From the NCBI GenBank assembly GCA_024734495.1, contig JALMQS010000073.1, positions 1,692,674-1,756,673 of the forward strand: a DNA stretch of 64,000 bases, read 5' to 3'. The position numbers were made by a program, and so were the translations under genes. This DNA is from Forficula auricularia (lineage: Eukaryota; Arthropoda; Insecta; Dermaptera; Forficulidae). The notes beneath the pieces were generated by a model, which was given only the letters and a program-made list of their open reading frames with translations, searched no databases and was not told the DNA's origin. Below, one piece after another: positions 11,370 to 23,097 of the stretch; position 1 is the first letter of the stretch, and every line of letters begins with the position of its first letter.

Positions 11370-11989
11370 TGTATAAAATTGTGAATTTCCCTGATCATAT
11401 CATGTATAATTTTTCATGTATAAATATGATAATGAACTTAGGATAATGGTGTGGACTGTATTTCTTTAATTAAGATAAAGGAAGGTGTATTTTCTCCTTC
11501 TTCAATAAATAAAAGCAAAGATTTTTTGATATGATATTAACAATGGTTTTAATGATAAAAATAATGGTTTTTGTACATACGAATGAAATATAATACAATG
11601 GTGATGGCGTGGCGTAAATGCAGACTTCTTGTGGCAATTCGTTTCACTTTGGTTTTTTATCCGACGATGAGATATGGGATGATTCAAGTTTGGTTTTTTT
11701 TCCTTCTAAACTCAATTCAAATATAATCAAAAAAATCTGCTGATGCAGTTATACAAAACATTCAACTTTCACCTAAGAGATCAGAAGCGAGAATCTCAAC
11801 TCAATTCAATCTGCTAACGCAGTCAACCATCAAACTTTCAACTTATCAACACATTTCAACTTCAATCTTCAATGAATCTACTAAGACTGACTGGCTGGCA
11901 AGCAACTCACCAACGAGCTGATCCAGCCAGTTTCTCTTTTATCCCCTTAGAGGGCATCACTCGTCAAACTATCAATTCTAATTTATACA
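11370..11989 (-). repeat. 3' LTR of BEL/Pao element
   Basis: On the + strand it begins TGTATAAAATTGTG and ends AATTTATACA, so it has TG...CA ends in either orientation. It is about 620 bp and matches 16943-17574 along its length, with indels such as an extra stretch around 11770-11800. Confidence 0.9.
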
Positions 11990-11991
11990 TA

Positions 11992-12004
11992 ATTCCCCCC
12001 CAAA
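11992..12004 (-). promoter_or_regulatory. Polypurine tract of BEL/Pao element
   Basis: The minus strand reads CTTTGGGGGGGAATT directly before the LTR start TGTATAAATT. It would prime plus-strand DNA synthesis. Position and composition fit. Confidence 0.75.
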
Positions 12005-12337
12005 GACTCGCAAAGGGGTTTACCTGCGAGTCTTTCGCTAGATTGACTCTAAATTAGGTTTAAATTCCCACCAATCTATGGCCAACCCAAAAAAAGGGGG
12101 ACCTTTTTAAGAAACCCTTATGGGCCCAATAAATAATTAATCCCTTCATGCATACAGTAAAAAGGTGTGAAGGAGGGCGTAAATCTCCCTCAAACCTCGT
12201 TCCGATGAGCAAAGAGATTTCAAACACAAACTCAAAGTGAATTAACATAGTGAAAATTCACACTCTTAATAAAAAAATATTATTATCATTTATTAATAAA
12301 TAAAATTTAATAATGGTTAAGATATAAACCTTAATTA

Positions 12338-12568
12338 ATTTGAATTATTATCCCAGGTTGGGAAATTACACAGGCTACTCAAGGTGGTAAAGAGAGCTAT
12401 TTGTGTAATGGCTCTTCGAAAAAGACCTTTGCTAGTTCGTACATCAGCAACTCTAGGGTAGCCATCTGCCCCAACTATTAACTTTTCTATTCGACCTAAA
12501 GGCCAATCAAACGGAGGGGTAGGCATCAATATAAATACTAATTTTGTTATAAATTCTCTTTCTATCAT
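12338..12568 (-). pseudogene. Remnant of BEL/Pao integrase C-terminus
   Basis: The minus-strand frame contains PPFDWPLGRIEKLIVGADG, YPRVADVRTSKG and FRRAITQIALF. This is the characteristic C-terminal domain that follows the integrase core in BEL/Pao polyproteins (W-PLGR-I then GADG-RV-VRT--G--RP--K). It is separated from the rest of pol by about 340 bp of AT-rich DNA (12570-12905). The catalytic DDE core that should lie between is absent, which points to an internal deletion or replacement. Confidence 0.8.
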
Positions 12569-12907
12569 TTTTTGTTTTTTAATATAAAAAAAATCAAAAT
12601 GTTGTAATCTATATTTTTTTTATTTTAATATCAAATAGATTCATGTGAATGATCTTTGATATATAAATATATTTTTCTTTAATTATATAAATTTAAAAAA
12701 TAATATATATATATCGAACATAATTTTTTTAAATAGAATTTAATAATTTTTAATTGGAATTTATCATATTTGGTAAATAAAAGTTCCTTTTTTTAACTTA
12801 GTTTTTCAAATGAATTAACATACATGTACATAATTTCAGTATTATATTATAGTACTTTTTATTTTTTAAAAGGGGTAACTTTACAAAGAATTGCAAAGAA
12901 ATAAATT

Positions 12908-13381
12908 TTAAAATTGTATATGAAATACATGTAATAGATTTTTATTAAAAATCACATTTGGCCATTTAACCTCCTTATTTTCCTCTAACTCTTTAATTTG
13001 ACGGGGAAAAGACTCTAGTTGAGACAATTGTATACATCTCAAGTGAGCCTTTTTTAATTCTACCTCGTTCAGTGGCTGGCCAAAATTTTTCGAAAGATTT
13101 CTTTTTCTAACTTTCGCCAGCCATCTCAACATAATAACTAAAACTCTATTAGCGAAAAAAGTTTGCCATCTATAAGGCTCTGACTGAGTCCAACTTAAAG
13201 TTATCATCGAATCAGTTAAACAAATTATTCCCTTGAAAGGAATCAAAATAGATGGTTTTATAAAATGTAAAAATTCGCTGAGAACTAATGCTCCAGCTAA
13301 TTCTAATCGAGGAAGACTGACTGTTTTTAAGGGGGCGACTCTAGTTCGCGAACCCACCAACCAACCTTGACTAACTTGCAA
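12908..13381 (-). pseudogene. BEL/Pao pol fragment: RNase H joined to integrase N-terminal region
   Basis: The first part contains SRTRVAPLKTVSLPRLELAG, then ICLTDSMITLSW and WQTFFANRV, the RNase H-like part of BEL/Pao pol with its PRLEL and TDS motifs. The sequence then passes directly into NEVELKKAHLRCIQLSQLES and FPRQIKELEE, which resembles the region just before integrase. The usual stretch between these (NPAD-ASRG type) is missing, so an internal deletion probably joined them. It lies one short gap downstream of the RT frame (ends at 13443) and in the same direction. Not functional by itself. Confidence 0.75.
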
Positions 13382-13442
13382 GGTTTTCTGAAAAATTCCC
13401 CTTACTAGATAAATGACTGCTGAATAAGCCAGTTCGCTAGCA

Positions 13443-14789
13443 TCACAATAGCCTAAAAGAAAAAAAATCCTCTTCAGGCTTTACAGCTCCAATAAATCGG
13501 GGAATATAAAAACCTTTCAATAATTTTAAGTCTTCCTGATATTCCGACCAAATCAAATTAACCCTGTCGCTAACAGGCTGGTCCCATTCTAACTTTTGTT
13601 TACATAATTGCTGAAAAATGATTTTAAATTTAATTAAAACAGGACTCATAAAACCTAACGGATCAAATGTTTGAGCTAACTCACTTAAAAGTTTTCTCTT
13701 TGTTAAAACAACATTTTTATTATTAGTGTAAGAAATTTGAAAACTATCAAATTTGGTATTCCAAATTAAACCTAATGTATTTGTGACCGGGTTTTCAGCA
13801 ATAATTTTCGAATAATTTCCCTCCTCTCTGACCAACTGGGTGATATATGAATTATTTGACGCCCATTTGTCAGTAAAAAAACCTCCTTCTCTCAATAATG
13901 ACTTAACTTCAAAAATAATAGCTTCAGCCTCTTCTTTAGAATCAACTGATACAAAGCCGTCGTCCATGTAAAAACAATTATCCAAGACCGCCTTGGCCTT
14001 TGGAAATTTATATCCTTCTAGATTAGCGAGTTCTATTAAAACTCGTAACGCTAAGAAAGGTGAGGATTTCAAGCCGAATGGCAAAGTTTTTAAACGGAAA
14101 GTCTGCACCGGCTCTGATGGTTCAGACCTCCATAGAAATCTTAAAAAATCTCTATCCTGTTCATTAATCAAGATCATATTATACATTTTCTGTATATCAA
14201 AGGTGAAACCTATCGATCCATGTCGAAACTTGGTTAATATGGACCTAATATCGCTTTGCAACGGTCGCCCTGTCATTAAAATTTGATTAAGGCTAATACT
14301 ATTCTCTGTTTTTGCTGAACCGTCAAAAACTATCCGCATTTTTGTGGATAAGCTTTGTTCACGAATAACCGCATGATGAGGTAAATAAAAACATTTATCA
14401 TTAATAGAGGGATTAGACACTATTTCTGCAAAATCTAATTTAAAAAGATCACTAATACAATTAGAATATTGAATTTTAAATTCCAACTTAGCTTCAAATT
14501 TTTTCTCAAGAGAGAAAAAACGTTTTAAAGCACCTTGTTTAGATTCTCCCAAATTTAAATGAGGATTTTTAAATGGTAGGGCTACAGAAAACTTTCCAGA
14601 AGGCAATCGAAAATAATTTTCCAAAAAATGTTTCTCACATTGATCAAACTTAACTGGATCAATCTCAGTGGGGTTATCTAAACTCCACAATTTTTTTGAT
14701 AAATACTCCAAGGTAAGATAGGATTTTACCTGACCGGTAGCCTGCTCTTTCAACTCTGAAGGACAATTTCCTAACAAAATCCATCCCAA
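13443..14789 (-). pseudogene. BEL/Pao reverse transcriptase
   Basis: A 448-residue frame with the BEL/Pao polymerase order. Near the N-terminus GWILLGN is the usual junction after protease. MRIVFDGSAK lies at 151-160, SLNQILMTGRPLQ at 166-178, the first catalytic Asp in FTFDIQKMY (D198), LPFGLKSSPF at 236-245, and the YMDD box at 274-277. The enzyme would copy the element RNA into DNA in cytoplasmic particles. All visible catalytic residues are present. It overlaps the end of the gag-protease frame by 19 bp in another frame. BEL elements normally have one continuous gag-pol frame, so a small indel near 14800-14830 probably broke it. The first Met is therefore not a true start. The frame ends before RNase H. 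Confidence 0.88.
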
Positions 14790-16702
14790 TACACTTTCAA
14801 TCGCAACGGGTGCATTTTCACTCCCTCTCTTAACACCTCCCTTAATATTTGAGCTACAGTTTTTGAGCCCAATAGCATATCTACCGGACCCCCACAGTGA
14901 AATTCAGGGTCGGCTAACTGCAAATTTTTGAGATGAGAAAATTCGTTTATATTGAATTGAAATCTTTCCAAATTGTCACAAATCTTCTCAACAGTGAAAG
15001 AGGGACAATCTATTGCTAAAAAGTTATTATTAATAGGTGAAATTTTTACATTCACAGAACCCGTAACACATGAAACCAATCTTGAACCCAATCCATAAAT
15101 CGGAGTATTATTTTCTTTTGTTACCTTTACTTTCAATTTAGAAGCCAATTCATTAGTAATAAAGTTACTTTGACTCGCCGTGTCAACTAAACATCGCGCT
15201 GTGAACTTGCCTTCGGAAGTCTGCAGTTTGACCATCGCTGTGCCCAATAAAATATTTTGTTGTATTTGAGGTAAATTTGTACAACAAGTCTTTTTTGGAG
15301 TCTCTGAAACATTTACAACTTCATTAATATTTTGAACATTGGAATTGTTTACATTTTCAATTGATTTAAAATTTTTATTTTTAACATTCTTAAAATAATC
15401 ATTTAATTCTATTTTAGATGCATGTAATATGGGATTATGATAATTCCCACAATGACATTGAATAGATTTGCACAATAAAAAATCATGATTTGCTTTAAAA
15501 CACAACTTGCATATTTTCATTTTTAAAATAAAGTTCATTTTTTCACTAAAACTTAATTTTTTAAACTTAAAACAATTATCTAATTTGTGATTTTCCTGGT
15601 TACAAAAGAAACATTTATTAATTTTATTTGTTACCACTGTCGATAAAGTTTTTAAATATTTATTTTTCATTTTCGGAGAAGTCGACTGAAACTTGCTGGT
15701 CGAGGCTTCTCGGTAATTTACTGTTTCCATTGCGTTCCACGATCTAATTTCCTTATCTAAAAATTCAAAAAAATTGGAAACTGTAGGTACAGTTTCTGAA
15801 TTTAATGTTCTATAAAATAGATGTATAAAATCTTGCGGTATACACCTAATTAATATCCTTATAAAAAAATCATCATTCCCTGGTGTGACCTTTTTAAAAT
15901 TCTGCAACACAGAATAGGCATTTCGGAAATGATCATATATATAATTTAATTTTTCCCTAGTTAATATTTTAATTTTCGGGAACTCCAATAACTTGTCAAT
16001 AGTTTGAAATATTATTTGTCTTTCCGACTCATAATAATCTTTTAAAACTTTTAAAGCAATTTCATAATTGCTCTCGATTATACTCAAGCCTTTAATTTTA
16101 TTTAAGGCGGCTCCCTTCAACGAATTCTTCAAATGCATTAATTTTTCCGTCTTCGACAAATTTTTTCTTGAATCAATTTGGGCTTTGAATAAATCAAAAA
16201 ATTCTACCCATTCCACAAAACCATCTTCAAATATGGGCAATTTAATAACAGGAACACTTGCATTTGATTCCTCTATTGGACTTGTCATTTTAACATCAAT
16301 TTGAGATATTCTGGCATTGGTCAATTTTTCTTCTTTCTCTTCTAAAATCCACTCAATATCCCTTATGATATCCAAACTTGAATTTGTTATTTTTACCAAA
16401 TCAAATTCCTCATAATTTAGTGGTTGTTCTTCAGCTTGTAAATTTTCAAACGCGTCATATACGGCATTTTCAATATCCGCCCTTTCTTCGAGTAATCTGT
16501 TCAAATCTCTCTTTAATGTTTTTAATAAATTCAAGCTTTCCAGGTTTCCTTCTTTCGTGGCCTTAATTACGGAATTTTGCAGGCGTTCCGTATTCCATCT
16601 AAATAATCTAACTTTCCTGGAAGCCATTTTTAATTTAATAGAAAGGACTATAATAGATAAAATTTCCAATTGCAGTTCAAATTTCAAATGCTGTGTTGCC
16701 AA
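14771..16702 (-). pseudogene. BEL/Pao gag and protease
   Basis: A 643-residue frame. M26 (MASRKVRLF, at 16627) is a more likely start than M1. A Pao-type gag region (LPIFEDGFVEWVEFFDLFKA at 155-174, then KLMHLKNSLKGAAL) is followed by two CX2CX4HX4C zinc knuckles at 364-377 and 398-411. These would bind RNA and package the genome. The protease follows with LVDTAS at 505-510 as its active-site motif. The frame ends REGVKMHPLRLKVYW... instead of running into the GWILLGN junction of pol, so the normal continuous polyprotein is frameshifted here. No envelope-like gene is seen. Gag and protease themselves look uninterrupted. Confidence 0.9.
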
Positions 16703-16924
16703 ATCAGCTTAAAACCAATCTTTGCTTTGCTTTTTCAATACAAAAAAAATTGCAATTTAATTATTTGCAATATTTTTCTCTGCAATATCTTGCAGCATTA
16801 CTTAATTTTTACACCAACCTTTTCTTGAAGGAATCTCTGGTTCTTTTATGCTCTTAAACTTTAAGAGTGGAGAATTTCTTTTTTGAGAAAATTCTACCTT
16901 TGGCTATGAAGGATTAATGTATAA

Positions 16925-16942
16925 TCCTGCGACGATGGACCA
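16925..16942 (-). promoter_or_regulatory. Primer-binding-type site after the 5' LTR
   Basis: Directly inside the 5' LTR the minus strand reads TGGTCCATCGTCGCAGG. The TGG start and position fit pairing with the CCA end of a tRNA. I cannot name the tRNA. Confidence 0.6.
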
Positions 16943-17574
16943 TGTATAAAATTGTAAATTTCCCTGATCATATCATGTATAATTTTTCATGTATAAATAT
17001 GATAATGAACTTAGGATAATGGTGTGGACTGTATTTCTTTAATTAAGATAAAGGAAGGTGTATTTTCTCCTTCTTCAATAAATAAAAGCAAAGATTTTTT
17101 GATATGATATTAACAATGGTTTTAATGATAAAAATAATGGTTTTTGTACATACGAATGAAATATAATACAATGGTGATGGCGTGGCGAATTGCAGACTCC
17201 TTGTGGCACTGATTCACTTTGGTTTTTATCCGACGATGAGATATGGGATGATTCAAGTTTGGTTTTTTTCCTTCTACACTCAATTCAAATATAATCAAAA
17301 AAATCTGCTGATGCAGTTATACAAAACATTCAACTCAATTCAATTCGCTAACGCAGTCAACCATCAAACTTTCAACTTATCAACACATTTCAACTTCAAT
17401 CTTCAATGAATCTATTAAGACTCGTTTCAACTACTCATTTCAACTCACATCATCAATGAATCAATTAAGACTGACTCCGGCTGGCAAGCAACTCACCAAC
17501 GAGCTGATCCAGCCAGTTTCTCTTTTATCCCCTTAGAGGGCATCACTCGTCAAACTATCAATTCTAATTTATAC
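16943..17574 (-). repeat. 5' LTR of BEL/Pao element
   Basis: The second LTR is about 632 bp, with the same TG...CA ends as 11370-11989. It lacks the stretch seen near 11770-11800 and has a different short duplication near 17410-17460. Confidence 0.9.
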
Positions 17575-18256
17575 AGATATTTTTGAAAAAATTAACGAAG
17601 TCAATATAAAGTTTCAAGGAAGCAAGATGAAACCTTTATCAAGCCCAAAGAAATAATTTCATCATCTATCGCTAAGTTTGATATTCACAAAGGTAAATAT
17701 TGGCCGTAAAGAGCTGATTCAGTTTCCGACCCTAAAAAGTGTTCATTGTCAGATACCGAGACTCCTGAACTCCCAGAATACAAAATCCTAATTTTTACTG
17801 ATCATCTTGACCAGTTAATAAAAACTGACATGGAATCAAGATTTGAAAATTTGACCAAGTTACAAATTCCAGATTGGATTCTAGATCCATTCTCGTTTGA
17901 AGATGTGGATAAGCTGTCAACTTTCTTAATTTTTCCAGATTCCAATTTAAAAATGAAAACATAGTACTCCTCAATGATCTCAGTTAATTATTTTCCCTTC
18001 TTTTGTTCTTAAAAAAAAATCTGTAAAAAATGTAGATTTTAATTTTTTTCTATTTTTATTTAAGAGTGATCGGACAAAACTGCTTTTGGTTGTTTTTATT
18101 ATACGGTAATAAAATTGTTTAAAATAATAAAAATGCTTTATTATTTACACTTTACTTCAAATTAAAATTAGGCATATAATGAAAATGAAAAGCGGGCGAT
18201 AGTTGTTAGTCAACCTCCATAACGGGAGATGGGCCACAAAAGGTTGAGAACCACTG
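17575..18256 (+). pseudogene. hAT transposase remnant with 3' terminal repeat
   Basis: Broken frames give IFEKINEVNIKFQG near 17580. From 17746 they give HLDQLIKTDMESRFENLTKL and QIPDWILDPFSF, the pattern of ZBED5/SCAND3-like hAT transposases (a long helical insert before the C-terminal dimerisation region). The right end is AGGTTGAGAACCACTG at 18241-18256, a classic hAT terminal repeat. In-frame stops occur near 17660-17700. The 5' part is absent: the BEL/Pao element begins immediately to the left, so BEL/Pao may have landed in this hAT copy. No matching left terminus was found. Confidence 0.7.
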
Positions 18257-18290
18257 CTTTAGACGAAAGTGTGACGTGACTATTTGAAGC

Positions 18291-18325
18291 CCTGAAGAAG
18301 TCGGCAAAGTCGGCGAAACGTTTGC
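18291..18325 (+). ncRNA. Hammerhead-like motif (GAAACG family)
   Basis: CTGAAGA (18292-18298), extra A, then GTCGGC-AAA-GTCGGC, which pairs fully as a 6-bp stem with two G-U pairs, then GAAACG. The downstream tail (TTTCCCATTACAAACTTTC) recurs in the palindrome at 46205-47880. Confidence 0.55.
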
Positions 18326-18584
18326 TGATAAATAAAAAAGTCACACATGAAAACTTGTCCCTATTTCCCATTACAAACTTTCAAATCTGTATTAATATTT
18401 ATTACTATTAACTAACAATATCGTATTATTATTAGTTAAAAAAGGGGTTATGTTTAGAAATTTTTAAGGGTATGTAATGCTTTTTTTTTATTTTTCGAAA
18501 ATGCACTTATTTGTCTTTAAAAAATTTTGAAAATCTTAATATTGTAAAATATTCAAATTTTATTTTTCGAAAATGTACTTACTG

Positions 18585-18727
18585 GTGCAGAGTGGCAAGA
18601 AAAAGGAAAGCGTGGACGAATTTGGGAGAGGCCTATGCCCTAAGGGGCCTGGCACAATAACTAATTAACTATGTATATATTGTATATTTTATGTAAGAAA
18701 CCAAAAAGGCTATAAATAAATAAATAA
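18585..18727 (+). pseudogene. LINE 3' tail
   Basis: The frame WQEKGKRGRIWERPMP / ARKRKAWTNLGEAYALRG resembles the last residues of LINE polymerases (-NLGEAY-). It is followed by GGCTATAAATAAATAAATAA, a tail typical of such elements. Very short, so the clade is not given. Confidence 0.5.
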
Positions 18728-19636
18728 TGCTTTTTTTTACTTTATCCAATGCCAAACATAGGTAAAGTATTGTAATTAAAAAATATGTTAATGACATGTT
18801 TTATTACACCGTTTATTTCATATATATGTCTATTCATAATTTTCTAGAACTTTGCAATCGTTTTTAAGTATTTAAGCATTAAAAAATAGTAATATAAATA
18901 AATAAACAATAATTGAAAATTTAATCTTGCATCCGCCTACCATATTTAATAGCGAATATGAAACCCACTGAGTACAGCCCATCCAAACACCCTACCCCAA
19001 TGCCCAACAACCACATAGAGCTGTAATATAAAAGCTTGCAATGGGTCTAAATGTTGGTGGTCAAATAATGTGAGGTTGTTGTGACAGAGATTACTAGACT
19101 AAGAGAAAAATTACATATTTTAGATAAAAGTATTATCAATAATAGCATTATTTTTAAATATGATATAAGAAATTAAGCATCATAAATTTCAAGTCACAAA
19201 AGGTAGAGATACAAATTTAATTGGCATATGTTAGAAGTTTTTCTTTGGAGACTATAGAGAATATTTTTAACTTTAAAAAATAGTTTAAATTACACTCTGT
19301 TCTATTGATGATGAAAATTCCAAAAATATTCTCTATACCAACAAGCACTGAGAGAGAAGGCAAGAAGGAAGAGTACTATAATACATGCTTCCTTCATTGA
19401 CCCTTTTGAACCCTGAAGAAGTTGAGAAAAGCGCGGATCCAGGGAGGGTCAATGAGGGCACCCCCCCCCCCCTTTGACTCCCGGCCGAAGCACTTAATTT
19501 TGACCAATTTCAAAATCGTCATATAGATATCACTACCTGTTTACAAGAATCGTTATTAACTCAGTAGCTAAGTAGATTACATTGATCGATCAAGTGTGTT
19601 TCACTCGAAATTACTGATAGCTTAGAAAACAGGAAG

Positions 19637-20095
19637 TTGCTATTGAAGACATATGTATGGAGCATAGCCATGTACGGGTGTGAAACCTGGACAATTAGAG
19701 AAGAGGAGAGAAAGAGATTAGAGGCTTTCGAAATGTGGTGCTACAGAAGAATGATGAATATCAAATGGATGGATAAAATTATAAATGAAGAAGTTCTTGG
19801 AAGAATCGGAGAAAGAAGAACCTTGTGGAAGAGTCTGAAGAAGAGAAGAGGTCAGATGATGGGGCACACACTGAGACACGGGGGACTGCTTAGGGATATC
19901 TTGGAGGGGGAGGTGGGAAAGAAAAGGGTAAGGGAAGACCCTGATTAGAATATTTCAACCAAATAATTGGGGATATGGGATGCCAGACATTTAGAGAGGT
20001 CAAACAGCTGGCGGGGGATAGAGTCGAGTGGAGACGAATTGTTGCATCAAACCAGTCTTAGGACTGTATACTTAATGATGATGATGATACTGATA
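19637..20095 (+). pseudogene. LINE reverse-transcriptase C-terminus
   Basis: The frame starts LLKTYVWSIAMYGCETWT and continues RLEAFEMWCYRRMMNIKW, then GHTLRHGGLLRDILEG. This is the well-known C-terminal part of RTE/CR1-like non-LTR retrotransposon polymerases. A one-base frameshift near 19945 moves the reading to another frame, which continues GIWDARHLERSN and ends around 20060. The 3' end is an ATGATGATGATG microsatellite, common at RTE-type 3' ends. The catalytic reverse-transcriptase motifs are upstream and absent. Dead 5'-truncated copy. Confidence 0.75.
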
Positions 20096-20170
20096 AAAAT
20101 AACATCGCAAAGTTTGTTTGAACGAAATAAATAAGATTGAGCTCCAGGCCTCTCGCACTTCGAGCAACAT

Positions 20171-20330
20171 TCTTTTTTTAATGATAATGATGAGAGAAGG
20201 AATTACATCAAAAAGGAGCACCCCTAAAGGCCTGGGTTGGCGCCCTCCATCGTGAAAGGGTTTTTATGGGCTGGGTAGGGGTTGAAGGTATCTGTGGATA
20301 CTGGTCTTAAACAGCTGAAGGTTATAAGTG
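20171..20330 (-). mobile_element. LINE 3'-end fragment
   Basis: Begins after a T run (TTTTTTTAATGATAATGATG) and shares CCTAAAGGCCTG and GGTATCTGTGGATAC with 7790-8045. Confidence 0.5.
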
Positions 20331-20414
20331 TTTCAGCCGTTTATGAAATATTTCGAAAAAAAACACTTTTTCATGCACGATTACAATACTTGACCATACC
20401 CTGTATGGTAAAGT
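20330..20414 (-). mobile_element. End fragment of ACTTTACCATACA element
   Basis: On the minus strand it starts ACTTTACCATACAG and contains CGTGCATGAAAAAGTG, matching the starts of the copies at 23098, 25959 and 46673. Confidence 0.55.
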
Positions 20415-20460
20415 AATAAAGTTTTAAGGGCTGGGAGAGTGAGTGGCTGCGTCCTTCTTA

Positions 20461-20740
20461 GGGCCGGTTGCATGTCCAAAGTAAATGCTTTTTACCGGTA
20501 TGGGCCGGTTGTATGTCGCAAAGTAAATGCTTTTTACCGCTAACACAGGGTAGATGGTAAATGAAGGATTAGGGATGGCCAATCAGATGACAGGAACTTT
20601 CAGTGCCTGTCATCTGATTGGCCATCCCAGCTTCTCCATTTACCATCTACCCTAGGTTAGTGGTAAAAAGCATTTACTTTGCGACATACAACCGGCCCTA
20701 AGTGGTAAAAAGCATTTACTTTGGGACATGCAACCGGCCC
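20461..20740. mobile_element. Harbinger-like hairpin MITE with nested ends
   Basis: An inner near-perfect hairpin (20502-20698) begins GGGCCGGTTGTATGTCGC and ends with its reverse complement. A second pair of the same ends lies just outside (20461 and 20740). Stem phrases are AAAGTAAATGCTTTTTACC and GATGGCCAATCAGATG. The nested ends suggest that one copy inserted into, or recombined with, the end of another. The TAA-flanked copies at 43116 and 43792 place the family near PIF/Harbinger. Confidence 0.75.
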
Positions 20741-20873
20741 TAAGTGAGTGAGGGGGGAGTCCATTTAACGGCATAGTTGGGTTGCGAAGGTAATCAGAGA
20801 TGGGCAAAATACATCAAAACATGTATTTTCAATACAAAGTTGAAAATAGATTTCAAAATACAAATATATATAT

Positions 20874-22881
20874 CAGTGGCGGTTGGTGAGTTTTCAACCA
20901 GGGGATGCTGTCCAAAAAAGTACCCTTCATTTTTTTGAAATTTTATTTTAATTTTCGCTTTTTTTTGCAAATTTCATCGAAGTGTGAGGGAGGGTAGGAG
21001 TCAGAAATTAAATCTTATGGCAGCCTGTCCTATAAGAAAATCTTCAATTTCTCCTAATTCTATTGCTATAAGCTAGCTATGACTTGTATAGGATTCTTAG
21101 TTATTTCTCATCTTATATATTGAGAGTTCTTAGAAATGGAATAGTCCAGAAATTCTCAAATCATCTCATTTATTCCCTTTTTCTATTATTCCTATTTTAA
21201 TAGTTTCTCAGCGAGAACAATTTTTATTCGACTAAAACTCGTCTAAACTTCTCTTTGACATGCTTGAACTGGAAGATATATCTACCAGGCAGAGACTTCA
21301 AACCTTCTATCTGCGCACTTTTCGGAAAATCATTCATTTCATGGCCCCTAGAAACTATGCAACAATTTTATTTCATCTCGAGAACCAATATAGGTACATA
21401 CTTTTCAAAACAAAAAATGTTTTTTATAGAAATATTTTAAATAACGGAAAATAATTTGAAAATTTCAAGATCCTCCTGAAATTTTGAAGTCGATCTTGTA
21501 TATTTATGAAAATATTCTAAATTTTTGAATTTTTAGGATGGGCGAAAAGCTCCCCCAAAAATTGTTTGCTCAATTTATTAGGCTGTATGCGGAAAAGTTT
21601 CCACCTATAAGTGTGATCATGTGTGTGAAATTTGAACTTCCTACGATGCAATCTTAAGGTGCCCATTTGCCACCACGAAAATTTGGGACTTTTTTCAGAT
21701 TTTTGCTTATAACTCGAAAACCATGGGTCCTACGGAAAATTTTACTCTTACCAAAATGAAAGAGCATAGAATTTCGCGTTGAATAACCTACTGAAAAGTT
21801 AAAATCAGTTTAGCCGTTTAGCCACAATCGATCGTCAAAGATAGGCAAGTTTTACCAACTTTGCGTAAAAGTGAATTATTCTCATTATGTGATCACAAGA
21901 AACCACTTTTCGAATTTTGGTGCTGACCCCATAATAGTTGCCAATTGGCTAAAAAATGAGATTGGCAAAGTTTCATCTTAATTGGACAACGGTAATCCGT
22001 GCCGCAATAAGGTCGGATCATGTCCTGTCTTGGAAAATTCTGGATATCTTCAAATCTAAAAGTTTTAACAAAAAAGTGGCTTAAGTAAAACTCCAAGACA
22101 ACAAAATTTCTTGGAAAATGAGACAAGACTCAAGTTTCTAGGATGAGTGGTTTTCATTTTATGAATGAAAAACTGCAATTTTTTCAACCTCATTGCGGCA
22201 CGGGTTACGAATTCAGATAAATGATTGCCAATCTCGTTTTTTAGGCAATAGGTAACAATTCTGGGGGTCAGCCTCACAAAATTTTGAAGAGATGTTTCTT
22301 GTGACCACCTAATGAGCATAATTCACTTTGGTAAAAATTGCCTATTTTGACGATCGATTGTGGCTAAACGGCTGAAGCAATTTTAACTTATAAGTAAATT
22401 ATTCGACGCGTAATGTTATGCTCTTTCATTTTGATAAGAGTAAAATTTTCTGTAGGACGCATGATTTTCGGGTTATAAGCAAAATATGAAAAAAGTCCAC
22501 AATTTTCGTAGTTTTTAGTCCCTCAAAAATTTAGCACCAGCCAGAAACCGTCGAAAACTCATATAACTCTTATTTGGAATGCTTAACGTCGATTAAAATT
22601 ATTTCCAGCTTGTGCAATGTGCATTTTTATTGACCAGCGCGGCATTTTTTCGGTGGTTTTCAGAGAGAAATCATCAGTCAGCGTCAAAAGTGCATTCGCG
22701 ACGAGCCGGCGCAATACACACTTGAAGGGGCACCTTAAGATATAATTTGATTTAGCTGAGATTTTGTATTATAAATAGACTTTGTATTAGGCAACTTTTC
22801 CGCATACGCCCGTTTCAAATTTTTGATTTTAATTTTTTCACTCCACCCTAATGCGCAGGCATCCATGACCACACGCCACTG
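20874..22881. mobile_element. hAT-like non-autonomous element with a large internal palindrome
   Basis: The left end CAGTGGCGGTTGGTGAG and the right end CACACGCCACTG are inverted repeats with the CAG...CTG look of hAT elements. Inside, about 21590-22080 pairs with 22130-22810 (for example CACAATCGATCGTCAAA against TTTTGACGATCGATTGTG). A 5' stretch (21060-21450) recurs at 42690-43050. No transposase frame. Flanking 8-mers are AT-only and do not match exactly. Confidence 0.65.
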
Positions 22882-23097
22882 TTATATTATATATAAATTT
22901 TAGTAAAACGTCAAAAAAATGTTTTGACAATTTCAAAGTTAAATAATTTAATTTAATATTATATTTCAAAGTCTTGTCTTTAAATTATTAAACTTCGAAA
23001 CTCTCAAAACTTTATTTTTTTCATATTACGAAAATGTTGTCATTTTTTTGTATTAATTTATAGTCAAAATATTGGTTAAAATTTACCAAATACTTTT

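Larger units (their letters stand above)
11370..17574 (-). mobile_element. BEL/Pao LTR retrotransposon, internally deleted
   Basis: Two direct LTRs (11370-11989 and 16943-17574) flank gag, protease and reverse-transcriptase sequence on the minus strand. A primer-binding-type site and a polypurine tract sit at the expected places. The outer 5-mers are TATAT (11365-11369) and GATAT (17575-17579), four of five identical, which fits a decayed 5-bp target duplication. The integrase core is missing and gag and pol are out of frame, so the copy is dead. The LTRs differ by several indels, so it is not very young. Confidence 0.92.

Noticed and set aside
11502..12248. Short frames in the left LTR and next to it
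   Set aside because: Fall in LTR or untranslated sequence of the BEL/Pao element; no motif.
13993..14286. 97-codon + strand frame
   Set aside because: Antisense to the reverse-transcriptase core.
19405..19445. CCTGAAGAAG as another hammerhead-like motif
   Set aside because: The core-like start is present, but no pairing stem or GAAA follows at the right distance.
20040..20090. ATGATGATGATACTGAT as CUGAUGA core
   Set aside because: Microsatellite at a LINE 3' end; no hairpin or GAAA.
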